Assembly: GCA_025966315.1 (NCBI GenBank)
Contig: JAOPUZ010000051.1
Span: 231,468-295,467 of the forward strand
Length of the DNA stretch: 64,000 bases
Direction of reading: 5' to 3'
Source of the DNA: Frankiales bacterium
GTDB lineage: Bacteria; Actinomycetota; Actinomycetes; Mycobacteriales; Jatrophihabitantaceae
The translations under genes and the position numbers were made by a program. Numbering within the stretch: position 1 is the stretch's first letter; each line of letters opens with the position of its first letter. Shown here piece after piece: positions 1 through 9,009 of this stretch. Under the pieces are notes generated by a model. That model ran no database searches. It was not told where the DNA came from and saw nothing but the letters and a program-made list of their open reading frames with translations.

Positions 1-471
1 GGCGCGGTCAAAGGCGGCGATGGCGGCGGCGCAGTCCCCCCGACGGAGACTATTCTCACCGTCATTTCGATGCGTTTCTAATAACAGTGCGTCGACTCCG
101 GCCGGTGAAACTTCAAGCAGATAGCCCGACCCTGCGGACCGGAGTAAGCCGCGCGACGATCGAGCGCGCCGCTCCGGGTCCAGGGCACGGCGGAGCGCGG
201 AAACGTAGGTATAAATACTGCCTTCGGCCGTGACGGGCGAATGCTCACCCCAGAGCGCATCCAGAATTGCCGAACGCGCGACGGCACGACCGGCGCTTAG
301 CGCCAGCAAGGAAAAAGCCAACCGCTGCCGGGCGGGACCCAATGCGAGTTCGTCCTGGCCGAGCCAGGCGGTTACGGGGCCCAACAACCGCACCGTCAAG
401 GGACGAGTCGCCTGATCGGCAGTCGGCGAGACCTTGACGGGTCTAGCGCCAGCCGTACTCAACCCCGCCAT
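1..471 (-). CDS. SARP/AfsR-type transcriptional regulator, N-terminal part (cut by window edge)
   Basis: The minus strand is open from position 471 to the edge (157 codons from ATG). The translation starts MAGLSTAGARPVKVSP and continues with an OmpR/PhoB-like winged helix (LTVRLLGP, LALGPARQRLAFSLLAL, ILDALWGE, YTYVSALRRAL) of the type found in SARP and BTAD regulators. The sequence near the edge (RRGDCAAAIAAFDRA) looks like the start of a BTAD/TPR helical domain. The frame is open upstream to a TAG near 655. A TTG at 516 has AAGGAG four bases before it and could be the true start, because the ATG at 471 has no clear ribosome site. Such proteins activate secondary metabolism or stress operons; the target is unknown because the gene leaves the window. 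Confidence 0.8.
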   Translation of the reverse strand, partial: MAGLSTAGARPVKVSPTADQATRPLTVRLLGPVTAWLGQDELALGPARQRLAFSLLALSAGRAVARSAILDALWGEHSPVTAEGSIYTYVSALRRALDPERRARSSRGLLRSAGSGYLLEVSPAGVDALLLETHRNDGENSLRRGDCAAAIAAFDRA

Positions 472-516
472 TTGGCCCGAACTCGACTCGATCACATCTC
501 GTTCGTCCGGACGCAA

Positions 517-1112
517 TTCTCTCCTTCGATTCGTTTCGGCCGCGGAACAACTATCGACCGTTCGGTCGGTCGTAACCCCACGCGGGACGAAGCCATTCTG
601 CTGGGTCACAACAAGCACTGGATGGCGTTTGCCAAGTTTTTCGACACGAGCGGCCTAGCTGCGGGCCTATGTCCGAGAAAGTGAGGCCCGTGGACCTAGG
701 CACACGTCGGCAGTTCGCACGGATTGACGAGATTACGGCCGCACAGTCGGCGACGTCGCAGCCAACGCCTGCGGCCCGGCGCAACTCGGCACGGGTGTTG
801 TTCCGGCCGCCATCGACGCACCGGGGGCCCGGTTCCCACTGCAATGTGCGCCACATTAGGTTGCGCCAGCAACGGCTAATAGCACCCGTTACCGCGGGCC
901 GAAAACCTAGATTTCCCAGCGCTGGTTGGTGAAACTATGATCGTCAGAATTCCTCGTGTCGGGACTAGCCGGACTATCGCGTGGTGGCAATACGCCGGGT
1001 GGCAACGTTATGCCTCGACATATGGCAGAATTGGCTCCGTAAGTAAGCAATACCCGGCAAGAACAATTGCCGCTGAGCAACATGCACAGTGACACACAGA
1101 GAGAAGGCAGGA
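517..1112. other. Non-coding stretch between the SARP-like gene and lsr2
   Basis: About 600 bases without a convincing gene: the open frames here are short, overlap each other and resemble no known protein. The stretch must hold the divergent promoters of the SARP-like gene and lsr2. A small palindrome, GACCG-TT-CGGTC at 556-567, lies about 40 bases upstream of the possible TTG start of the regulator and could be an operator. The part near 1000-1080 is more AT-rich than its surroundings. Confidence 0.6.
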
Positions 1113-1451
1113 ATGGCAAAAGAAACGGTTGTCTACCTACGGGACGATTTGGACGGCACCGAGGCGAGCGAGACGGTGCGGTTCGGATACCAGGGCGTAA
1201 ATTACGAGATCGACCTGAACGAGAAGAATGCTGCAGCGCTGGCCAAGGCGCTCGGTAAGTACGTCGGCGCGGGTCGCAAACAAGGCCGCGCGGTTGCCAC
1301 CAGCAGGCCGGGACGTCGCGCGAATGGGGCCGCGTCCGCCAGCCGGGACCTGAATGACATTCGGGCTTGGGCGAAGACGAACGGCTTCGACGTCAGCTCT
1401 CGCGGACGGATCGCAGCGGTGGTCCTCGAAGCGTACGAATCAGCGCATTGA
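1113..1451 (+). CDS. lsr2: Lsr2 nucleoid-associated protein
   Basis: A 112-residue protein beginning MAKETVVYLRDDLDG. The N-terminal half (residues 1 to about 55, with VRFGYQGVNYEIDL) is the Lsr2 dimerisation and oligomerisation domain. A basic Gly/Arg-rich linker follows (about 54-75). The C-terminal DNA-binding domain (about 78-112) carries the AT-hook-like R97-G-R99 that inserts in the minor groove. Lsr2 bridges DNA, silences AT-rich and acquired genes, and is the actinobacterial functional analogue of H-NS. Start: the ATG at 1113 is preceded by GAAGGCAGGA and matches the family N terminus; an upstream ATG at 1089 would add eight unlikely residues. It appears to be monocistronic. Confidence 0.95.
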   Translation: MAKETVVYLRDDLDGTEASETVRFGYQGVNYEIDLNEKNAAALAKALGKYVGAGRKQGRAVATSRPGRRANGAASASRDLNDIRAWAKTNGFDVSSRGRIAAVVLEAYESAH

Positions 1452-1795
1452 TTCGCCGCGATCTGAGTTGAAGCCAGCCTTCAGCATCGGATCGCCAACA
1501 GATTACATCGCCGAAAGTCGGGGATGGTGATGAGCCAGCACGCCAGCACAATGGCTCAGCGCCATCCCTGACCTCGTTCGGCCCGTCTGTCGATAGCCCA
1601 CGCCGGGACGGCATCGCCATGCCGTGACGGCGTCGTTTCGGCGTCGTTTCGGCTATCAGCACGATCATGCTGTTACGCTGCGGCCCGGTCATGCCGGCCG
1701 ACCCCGCCCTTCCGTCAGCCTGGGCATGCCTCTAAATTGGGTGCTTCGCCACGGCTTGACCGGCAGTCACGGGCGCGAGAAAGGCAGGGCACGCC
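1452..1795. other. Non-coding stretch after lsr2
   Basis: About 340 bases with no convincing gene. It contains a short tandem duplication of GGCGTCGTTTC near 1629-1651 and ends with AAGGCAGGG at 1781-1789, a plausible ribosome site for the following acyltransferase-like gene. No clear terminator hairpin was found after lsr2. Confidence 0.5.
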
Positions 1796-1876
1796 ATCAT
1801 CAACGCAGCGCCCCTCCGCTTCCACTTCAACCCGACCGGCGCGGTTCTGGACTCAGCTCTGGACTGCGAAGCCGAA

Positions 1877-2521
1877 GTGTTTCTTGCCCATTACGGGAAC
1901 ACCGAGGAGCAATTGTTGGCCGAGTACGGCCAGTACGACGCTTCGTCGGTATTCATGGCGCTGGCCAATCACGACGATCATGTGATCGCCGCCAGCCGCC
2001 TCATCATTCCCGGCCCGGCCGGTCTCAAAACTCTCAATGACACCTCACGCGAGCCCTGGTCGGTGGACGGCTACCGCTCGGCTCGGGCCGCGGGAATCGA
2101 CGTCGCGCGGACCTGGGACGTAGCCACCGTGGCGGTACGCTCGGGCATCGGCGCTCGCCGGCTGTTTGCCTCCGCCGCGCTGTATCACGGCCTGGTGGTG
2201 TCGGCTCGGATGAACGACGTTCGCGCCATCATCATGACCGTCGATGAACGTGTCCGCGCCTTGCTCACCGGCTCGGGACTGATCACCAGCGCACTGCCCG
2301 GGACCGGTCCGGCGCCGTATCTCGGCTCGACGGCGTCCACCCCGGTCTACGCGCACTGTGCGGCGATGCTGGACACCCAGCGCCGAATCAACCCTGACGG
2401 TGCCCGGCTGATCGCCGACGGCGTCGGGCTCGACGGTATTGCGGTGCCGGACAGCACCGCCTTCCGGATCACCGATATGCGCCCGCTGCAGACTGGTCGG
2501 CGGGTACTCGAGCGCGCCTGA
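1877..2521 (+). CDS. LuxI/GNAT-like N-acyltransferase family protein
   Basis: 214 residues if started at GTG 1877. The layout suggests an acyl-homoserine-lactone-synthase-like or other GNAT-fold acyltransferase. An N-terminal region (FMALANHDDHVIAASRLI) has the feel of the LuxI strand-turn-strand. A core strand WDVATVAVR is followed by the helix GIGARRLFASAALYHG, and VRAIIMTVDERVRALLTGSGL resembles the last GNAT strand and helix. No substrate can be assigned. The frame is open upstream to a TGA at 1757-1759, and residues before the GTG (PLRFHFNP, GAVLDSALDC) look like genuine protein, yet no ATG, GTG or TTG occurs between that stop and 1877. The start is therefore unresolved. It is convergent with the GGDEF-EAL gene, with only 4 bases between the stops. 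Confidence 0.6.
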   Translation: MFLAHYGNTEEQLLAEYGQYDASSVFMALANHDDHVIAASRLIIPGPAGLKTLNDTSREPWSVDGYRSARAAGIDVARTWDVATVAVRSGIGARRLFASAALYHGLVVSARMNDVRAIIMTVDERVRALLTGSGLITSALPGTGPAPYLGSTASTPVYAHCAAMLDTQRRINPDGARLIADGVGLDGIAVPDSTAFRITDMRPLQTGRRVLERA

Positions 2522-2525
2522 TTCC

Positions 2526-4787
2526 TCAGCCATTGCCGTCGCTCCGCATGGAGTGAACACCGTTGGCGAAGCTCTGCCACTCGTGGATCCAAGGCTCGAC
2601 CTCGTTGGCCGGCATCGGACGCGCCAGGTGATAGCCCTGTAGTACGTCCACCCCCATCGCGACCAGATCGGCCGCCGTGGCCGCGTCCTCAACCCCTTCT
2701 GCCACCATCCGCAGACCCAGCGCGTGGGCCATCTGGAAGGTCGAGCTGACGATCATCCGGCTGCGTGGATCGGTGCGCAGCGCGGCAATGAACGAACGAT
2801 CCATCTTGAGCTCGTGGACCGGCAGGTCGCGCAGGTAGGACAGTGACGAGAATCCGGTGCCGTAATCGTCGATCGCCACCTGCAGGCCGTGCTGGCGAAT
2901 ATCGTTCAGAATCGCTCGAGCCCGCTCGGGATCGGCCAGGAACGAATCCTCAGTGACTTCGATTACCAGCGACTCTGGCGAGACACCGGATCGTTTCACG
3001 GCTTCGAACAAGCGGGGCAGGAACATGCCGCTCAGCAACTCCGGCGGCGCGCAGTTCAGCGCCACCCGGACGTCCAGACCGCTCTTGTTCCAGCGCGCCA
3101 GGTCGTTCACCGCCATCCGGCCGACCGCTTCGGACAGCTGCAGCATCAAGCCGGCGCGGCGAGCCGCCGGCAGGAACACCGCCGGAGAAAGCAGGCCCTG
3201 TTCGGGGTGCTGCCAACGGATCAGCGCCTCCAGACCGCACAACCGCTGCGTGGCGGCGTCGATCTGCGGTTGGTACCAGAGCACGAGTTGACCGTCCAGA
3301 ATGCCCTTGCGCAGATCCTCGGCCAGCTTGAGTTTCTGGCGGGAGAAATCATCACGGTGCGCGTCATAGAGCAGGGCACCGGAACGAGTCAGTTTCGACT
3401 GGTACATCGCCACGTCCGCCCGGCGCAGCAGATCGGTGCTGCCACCATCGGAAGAAGATCGCAAGGTGATCCCGATGGAGGCATTGGTGGCCAGCTCGAT
3501 GCCGTCGATCAGCAGCGGCTGCCGGACGGTATCCAGGATCTGCTGGGCCGTCTCCATGAGCATCAGCTCGTCCTCGTCGAAGACGATGACCGCGAACTCG
3601 TCGCCGCCGAGCCGGGCGACCACGATCTCTGGCGACAGCACTTCCCGCATGCGGTGCGCCACCAGCTGCAGCACGGTGTCACCGGCGGCATGTCCGAGCG
3701 TGTCGTTGACGTCCTTGAAACCGTCCAGGTCGAGCATCATCAGGGCGAGTGGCCGAGGCATCGCCAGCGTGTCGTCGAGGCGCGCCAGCACCGCCCGGCG
3801 GTTGGGAAGCAGCGTCAGATCGTCGGTCTGCGACAGGGCGAAAGCCTCCGCCGCGCCATTGGCCTCGCGCAACGCCAGCACCAGCCGACCGCCCGCGGCG
3901 AGCAAGGTCACCACGGCGGGCACGACCAGGTACGGGCCGAGGCCGTCGTCCGGGCGAAGCGTCAGGACCAGGATTGCGGTGGCCGCAGCACAAACCATGA
4001 CCGTCGGACCGGGCCGGCGGGGCAACTTGTTCGTCGCGACCGGCCGGGGGCGCACGGCGGCCCCGACGATGAGGGCGAACGCGACGCCGTAAGCCAAGTC
4101 ATTGATCACCGAGAAGGAGTAGGTGCCCGACGACAGGTTGGCCACAAACGTGGTGTCCGACCACGCGAACACCAGGAAGCCAACGATCAGGGCACCGGCT
4201 TGGCGGACGCCGCCGCGCGCGCGCAGCGCAACTTGGCCGACCACCAGCAGGGCCAGCGCGAGATCGATGAGCGGGTACAGCAACGCGAGCAGCAGGGCCA
4301 ACCCGTCCTGGCCGAAGGCGCTGGCCACCGGCGTGACGAGCAGCGCGCCGGACAGGCAGGCCGTACCACCGCAGACCACCACGGCTTCCAGCCAGGTCGC
4401 CAGCGCGGTGCTCGGCCGTCGAGCGGTGTCGAGAATGAGGTAGCCGGCCATGCCGACGTAGGAGACGAGGAAGAGCCACTCGCCCGGGGCCGGGAAGGTG
4501 GTGATGTCGGGCTGGGTACTGGCGCCCAGGACGACCGAACCGGCGGCCCAGAAGATGACGGAGACCATGAGCACGAACAATGGCCGGCGGCGCCCGTTGG
4601 CGAGCTTCATAGCCAGCGCGAGCCGGCAGAGAATGGCGACGAAGAACAGCGCCAAGGTGCCCATCAACACGGACTCGGCCGCTTGAGGCGATGTGCCGGC
4701 AACCCGAAGTTCGAACCCGAGGCCGAGGATCATGATCAGCCAGGCCGAGATGCCGAGCCCACGGACAGTGCCGTGACCAAGACTCAT
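2526..4787 (-). CDS. Membrane-bound GGDEF-EAL protein (c-di-GMP turnover)
   Basis: About 753 residues from ATG 4787, which has GGAGGGGG at 4795-4802 seven bases upstream; a start at 4823 would add twelve residues that lack support. Roughly the first 300 residues are hydrophobic and form about nine or ten membrane helices. A GGDEF domain follows (motif RLGGDEFAV, with LDLDGFKDVND), then an EAL domain (GLEALIRWQHP, IDDYGTGFSSLSYL, LKMDRSF). Both signature motifs look intact, so the protein could make and degrade c-di-GMP. The RxxD inhibitory site before GGDEF is not present (SPEIVVAR instead). The membrane segment is presumably the sensor; its signal is unknown. It appears to be monocistronic. 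Confidence 0.93.
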   Translation of the reverse strand: MSLGHGTVRGLGISAWLIMILGLGFELRVAGTSPQAAESVLMGTLALFFVAILCRLALAMKLANGRRRPLFVLMVSVIFWAAGSVVLGASTQPDITTFPAPGEWLFLVSYVGMAGYLILDTARRPSTALATWLEAVVVCGGTACLSGALLVTPVASAFGQDGLALLLALLYPLIDLALALLVVGQVALRARGGVRQAGALIVGFLVFAWSDTTFVANLSSGTYSFSVINDLAYGVAFALIVGAAVRPRPVATNKLPRRPGPTVMVCAAATAILVLTLRPDDGLGPYLVVPAVVTLLAAGGRLVLALREANGAAEAFALSQTDDLTLLPNRRAVLARLDDTLAMPRPLALMMLDLDGFKDVNDTLGHAAGDTVLQLVAHRMREVLSPEIVVARLGGDEFAVIVFDEDELMLMETAQQILDTVRQPLLIDGIELATNASIGITLRSSSDGGSTDLLRRADVAMYQSKLTRSGALLYDAHRDDFSRQKLKLAEDLRKGILDGQLVLWYQPQIDAATQRLCGLEALIRWQHPEQGLLSPAVFLPAARRAGLMLQLSEAVGRMAVNDLARWNKSGLDVRVALNCAPPELLSGMFLPRLFEAVKRSGVSPESLVIEVTEDSFLADPERARAILNDIRQHGLQVAIDDYGTGFSSLSYLRDLPVHELKMDRSFIAALRTDPRSRMIVSSTFQMAHALGLRMVAEGVEDAATAADLVAMGVDVLQGYHLARPMPANEVEPWIHEWQSFANGVHSMRSDGNG

Positions 4788-4860
4788 CGCCGGACCCCCT
4801 CCGTGGACTGCGCAACCAGCCATTCCGTTGGCTGGTCCCCTTACTGATCGGCATCAGGGC
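4788..4860 (-). promoter_or_regulatory. Hairpin-containing leader of the GGDEF-EAL gene
   Basis: Two perfect stems lie on the transcribed (minus) strand just ahead of the ribosome site. One is CTGAT/ATCAG at 4844-4848 and 4853-4857 with a four-base loop. The other is ACCAGCCA/TGGCTGGT at 4815-4822 and 4829-4836 with a six-base loop. The second ends about 12 bases before the GGAGGGGG ribosome site. This may be a structured 5' leader or an operator; no known riboswitch consensus was recognised. Confidence 0.35.
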
Positions 4861-4950
4861 CCGGCACTTGAGCTGACAACGGTCTCTCGACGAGGCACTT
4901 CAGACCGCTGGAGGGCAGTGATTACGCCGGGTGATCGACATACCGGCAAG

Positions 4951-6357
4951 TCAGGACAAGTCCGCGATGATCCGTTCGATATCGGTACGTGTAGTGAGCG
5001 GATTGACGAAACACAGCCGCAAGACCGTCTCGCCGACCACCTTCGTCGGGGTCACCAACGCCAGACCCGAACTGATCGCGTGCTGGGACCACCGGGCGTA
5101 GTCAGCGGCACGCCAGCCCAGCCGGCGGAAGAGCACAACGGACAATTGAGGATCGACAACCAGCTGCAGATGGTCGGCCCGCGTGATCAGGCGTCCCGCG
5201 TCCGCGGCCAAGTCGAGGCAACGATCGACCGCATCCCGGTAACCCGCCGTGCCGTTGGCCAGCAGCGACAGCCACAACGGCAGGCCACGGGCCCGGCGGG
5301 TGAGGTGAATGGCGTAGTCCGACGGGTTGTCACCAGCGCCCACCGGCTCGAGGTAGGACGCGGTCTGGGTATGGGCCGCCCGGGCGACTTCCGGATCGCG
5401 GTAGAGCACGGCCGCGCAGTCGAATGGCGTGAACAGCCACTTGTGCGGATCGATCGTCACCGAATTCGCGCGTTCGATGCCGGCAAACTGCGGGCGGGTT
5501 CGGTCCGACAGCAACGCACCGCCACCGTAGGCCGCGTCCACGTGCAGCCAGATCTCGTGCTCGGCGCAGACATCGGCCAGTTCGCCCAGCGCATCGATCG
5601 CGCCGTCGTTGGTGGCCCCGGCGGTGGCCGCCACGGCCACGATGTCGCCCGGATCGACCGTCCGCAGTATTCGCCGTAACGCCAGGGCGTCCAACCGGCC
5701 GTGCTGGTCGGCGTCCGACGCGACGTCGCAGCCCATGATCTCGGCGGCTGAGATGATCGAGGAATGCGCGCCCGCCCCGGCCACGATGAGGTGCGGACGG
5801 TGCCCGGCCAGTCGCCGGCGCAGGTGCCGGGCCGCGACCAGCGCGCTGAGGTTGGCCATGGAGCCGCCGCTCACGAACGCTCCGTGCGCTTGCGCGGGCA
5901 GGCCGATCAGATCGCTGAGCCAGCGCAACGCCGAGCGTTCGGCCTCGACCGCAGCACCGCCTTCCAGCTCGCTGCCGGCGTAGATACCCGACGCCGACAC
6001 CGCCAGGTCGGCCAGCACCGCGGCGACGGACGGGGCGCCCGGCACGAAAGCGAGATATCTGGGATGGTCGGCCGGTACCGCGGTGGGCAGCACCTGATCC
6101 CGCAGCGCGGCCCAGGCGGCTTGCACCCCGATGCCGTGCTCCTGCGGTACGGGCAGTTGCGGCGCCCGCCGCCGGGGCGGCATCGTGTCATCGCGGTAGG
6201 CCAGCCGGTCCGCGACCCAGCTGGCAATCTCACGCAATACCTGGCGGTCGGCCACGGTGGGCGAGAACATCGCCGCCGCGGCATTCGGGCCGGGCCGGAC
6301 CGTCGTCGAAGGTGCGGTCGCGCGATCGTCAGGACGCCCGTCGTGCGCGAAAACCAC
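4951..6357 (-). CDS. PLP-dependent group II amino-acid decarboxylase
   Basis: 468 residues of the glutamate/aromatic-amino-acid decarboxylase fold. Visible sites: SGGSMANLSAL (about 163-173), binding the PLP phosphate; a histidine in GAGAHSS (H198) that stacks on PLP; HVDAAYGG (D274), contacting the ring nitrogen; and DPHKW with the Schiff-base lysine K306. The reaction is expected to be amino acid to amine plus CO2. The substrate (aromatic amino acid, glutamate, diaminobutyrate or other) cannot be read from sequence. Start is GTG 6357 with GAGGGGAA upstream; an ATG about 30 codons in is an alternative. It stands alone between two c-di-GMP genes on the same strand, with more than 90 bases on each side, so an operon is not indicated. 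Confidence 0.9.
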   Translation of the reverse strand: MVFAHDGRPDDRATAPSTTVRPGPNAAAAMFSPTVADRQVLREIASWVADRLAYRDDTMPPRRRAPQLPVPQEHGIGVQAAWAALRDQVLPTAVPADHPRYLAFVPGAPSVAAVLADLAVSASGIYAGSELEGGAAVEAERSALRWLSDLIGLPAQAHGAFVSGGSMANLSALVAARHLRRRLAGHRPHLIVAGAGAHSSIISAAEIMGCDVASDADQHGRLDALALRRILRTVDPGDIVAVAATAGATNDGAIDALGELADVCAEHEIWLHVDAAYGGGALLSDRTRPQFAGIERANSVTIDPHKWLFTPFDCAAVLYRDPEVARAAHTQTASYLEPVGAGDNPSDYAIHLTRRARGLPLWLSLLANGTAGYRDAVDRCLDLAADAGRLITRADHLQLVVDPQLSVVLFRRLGWRAADYARWSQHAISSGLALVTPTKVVGETVLRLCFVNPLTTRTDIERIIADLS

Positions 6358-6447
6358 AGTTCCCCTCTTCGCCCGCCCCCGCGCGAATAGACAACGCCGA
6401 TTATGCTAACCGACCGATCGAGCACCCTGGCCGAAAATAAAGGCCGG

Positions 6448-9009
6448 TCAATGGCGCGAAACGTCGCTTACCGCGAGCCGCGCTTCGATGCCGGCCGCGC
6501 TGAGCGGCGGTGACAGCAGGTAGCCCTGACCGCGGCGGCAGCCCAGCGCGAGCACCCGCTGGAGATGCTCGGCCGTTTCGATGCCCTCGATGGTCGTGTC
6601 CAGCGACAGCGCCGCGGCGACCTGCAACACCGCACCCAACAGATCGGCCCGGCTCGAATCGTCGGCGTCACATCGCTGATCCTGCCGAGCCAGGAACGAC
6701 TTGTCGATCTTGACCAGATCCAGCGGGTAGTTCAGCAGTGAACCCAGCGACGAGTAGCCGACCCCGAAGTCGTCCAGGGCCAGCGAGACCCCGATGGCCC
6801 GCAAGCTGGTTAGCACCCCGATGACGTCGACGGAGCCGCTGGCCAGACTCGTCTCGGTTATCTCCAGCACCAGCGCCGACGGCGGCAGCCCGGAGACCCA
6901 CAACGCCTGCCGAACCTCCTCGACCAGATGGGGATCGGCGAGCTGGATCAGCGACACGTTGACGCTCACGGTCAGGTCCTCGTAACCGGGGAGGTTGCGT
7001 CGCCACTGGGAAACCTGGGTGCAGGCAGATCGCAAGACCCAGCGTCCGAGCCGGTCGATCAGCCGGGTCTCTTCGGCGAGCGGAATGAAGTCCTCCGGCG
7101 GGATCAGCCCGCGGGTCGGATGCGGCCAGCGGACCAGCGCCTCCACCCCAAGCGTCGTGCCGGTGAGCAGATCGACGACCGGCTGGTAGTGGATGATGAG
7201 TCGCTGGGAATTGATGGCCCGCTCGAGATCGGCCTTTGCTTCAAGCCGAGCCACCGCTTCGGCGTGCATGCCCTCGGCGTAATTGCGGCACTGGCCGCCG
7301 CCGTCCCGCTTGGCGTGATACATGGCCAGGTCGGCGTTGCGGAGCAGATCGCCGGGTCGCTCGGTGCCGTGGCCGGTCGCGATGCCGACGCTCGCCCGCA
7401 CCATGACCACCCGGTCTTCGACCATCAGCGGACGGGACACGGCGGCCAGGATTCGGTCGGCCGCGTAGGAAGCCTCGGCCGGCGAGCGCATGTTCTCCAG
7501 CAACACCACGAATTCGTCACCGCCCAATCGAGCCGCCGTGTCGCGGATGCGCAGGCAGCCGCTGAGCCGCTCGGCCACGCCGATCAACAGCTGGTCACCA
7601 GCCAGGTGACCGAGTGAGTCGTTAACCGTCTTGAAGTCGTCCAGATCCAGCAGCAACACCGCCAGCGCGCTGCCGTCGGCGGTAGCCCGTTCGAGCGCGG
7701 TGGCCAGCTGGGCCATGAACAGCGCGCGATTGGCCAACGGCGTCAGCGGATCGGAGAACGCTTGTTCTCGAAGCTCCTCCTCGAGCTGGCGGTGCAAGGT
7801 CATGTCGCGGAAGCTCCACACCCGTCCGACCGATCTTCCGTTCACCCATTGCGGTTGGGAGTAACGCTCGAAGACGCGCCCGTCGAGGAACTGCACCTCG
7901 TCGTAGCTTGCTTCCGACGGGCTGCGGGAAGGCCGGCGCAGCGCCGTGAAGAACGCCCCGGGATCGACCAACTGGCCCACCATCGCCTGCCGGAACCGGT
8001 GTTCCTGCCCAGGCTCCAGCACAGTCAATTCGAGCTGCCACATGTCCAGGAATTTCTGGTTGTGGCCGACGATCTGGCCGTTGGAGTCAACCACCAGGAT
8101 GCCGTCCGCGGTTGACTCCAGGGTGGCTTCGAGCAGCGACACCGACATGGCCCGATGGGCCTGCTCATTGGCGCGCACCACCGCCACGGTGGCCAGGCTG
8201 GCGGCCCACCCGGCCAGATCCACGTCCTGCTGCTGGGGTACCGAACTATCGGGATAGTGCAGCGTGACGCGCCCGATGACTTCGCCGTTGGCATCGGTGA
8301 ACTCAGAGATTCGACTGCTGGGACCGAGTGATTCGTATTGATCGGCGGCCAGCATCCCGGGTGAGGACACGGCAATGCCGTACCCGAGCCGGCTGCCCGC
8401 GGTTACTTCCACCACGCAGCGAGCGACGCCACTTATTGCTTCGGTGGACACGGCCAGCGCGATGAGCGTGGGCACCAGGTCATCGCCGCGCGCCACCCGC
8501 TCGACGATGTCGGCGTGTTCGGCCAGCAGCATCTCGGTGCGCTTGCGGCTGGTGATGTCGTAGAGCAAGCCGTGTTGCACCAGCCCGTACGGTTCGGTCT
8601 CGGCCAGCACCCCGTCGTCGAGGATCCAGACCACCTGTCCGTCGGATCGGATCAAGCGGTATTCGGTCTGGATGCGCCCGGTCGAGGGCAGTTCCTCTTC
8701 CGCGCGCAGGACCGCTTCGCGGTCCGCGGGGTGCAGGCGTTCGGACCACAACCCGGGTCGAGCAAGCAATTCGGACGCGGGATAGCCCATGATCTCGGCG
8801 ATTCGCGGGCTGACGTAGAGCCACAGCCCTTCGGCGCCGATCTGCGCGACATAGACGGCGGCCGGCAGCCGATCAAGCAAGTCGCTGGTGACCAGCTCAC
8901 GCCACGGATCGAGCATCTTCTCGACGTGGTGCAGTGCGGCCCGGGCGCGAATCGAGGGATCCCGTCCCCGTTTCGTCCCGCTCCGTGCATCACCACTCGT
9001 CGAGCCCAC
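6448..9009 (-). CDS. PAS-GGDEF-EAL bifunctional c-di-GMP signalling protein
   Basis: 853 residues from GTG 9009. This start is chosen because GAAGGCGG at 9015-9022 lies five bases upstream; the open frame continues to 9237, but that stretch has hairpins and no protein-like character. Order: a PAS domain with PAC-like end (YVSPRIAEIMGYPASELL, EYRLIRSDGQVVWILDDG), a GAF-like middle, a second PAS (LESTADGILVVDSNGQIVGHN), then GGDEF (RLGGDEFVV) and EAL (GVEALVRWPHP, LDDFGVGYSSLGSL, VKIDKSF). The inhibitory RxxD is present (RIRD, five residues before GGDEF), so product feedback is plausible. There are no membrane helices, so it is probably a cytosolic sensor. Its leader is described separately. 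Confidence 0.92.
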   Translation of the reverse strand: MGSTSGDARSGTKRGRDPSIRARAALHHVEKMLDPWRELVTSDLLDRLPAAVYVAQIGAEGLWLYVSPRIAEIMGYPASELLARPGLWSERLHPADREAVLRAEEELPSTGRIQTEYRLIRSDGQVVWILDDGVLAETEPYGLVQHGLLYDITSRKRTEMLLAEHADIVERVARGDDLVPTLIALAVSTEAISGVARCVVEVTAGSRLGYGIAVSSPGMLAADQYESLGPSSRISEFTDANGEVIGRVTLHYPDSSVPQQQDVDLAGWAASLATVAVVRANEQAHRAMSVSLLEATLESTADGILVVDSNGQIVGHNQKFLDMWQLELTVLEPGQEHRFRQAMVGQLVDPGAFFTALRRPSRSPSEASYDEVQFLDGRVFERYSQPQWVNGRSVGRVWSFRDMTLHRQLEEELREQAFSDPLTPLANRALFMAQLATALERATADGSALAVLLLDLDDFKTVNDSLGHLAGDQLLIGVAERLSGCLRIRDTAARLGGDEFVVLLENMRSPAEASYAADRILAAVSRPLMVEDRVVMVRASVGIATGHGTERPGDLLRNADLAMYHAKRDGGGQCRNYAEGMHAEAVARLEAKADLERAINSQRLIIHYQPVVDLLTGTTLGVEALVRWPHPTRGLIPPEDFIPLAEETRLIDRLGRWVLRSACTQVSQWRRNLPGYEDLTVSVNVSLIQLADPHLVEEVRQALWVSGLPPSALVLEITETSLASGSVDVIGVLTSLRAIGVSLALDDFGVGYSSLGSLLNYPLDLVKIDKSFLARQDQRCDADDSSRADLLGAVLQVAAALSLDTTIEGIETAEHLQRVLALGCRRGQGYLLSPPLSAAGIEARLAVSDVSRH

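Noticed and set aside
2889..4847. Long open frame (652 codons) on the plus strand opposite the GGDEF-EAL gene
   Set aside because: Antisense of a clear GGDEF-EAL gene; Gln/Arg-rich translation typical of the complementary frame of high-GC genes, with no ribosome site or family.
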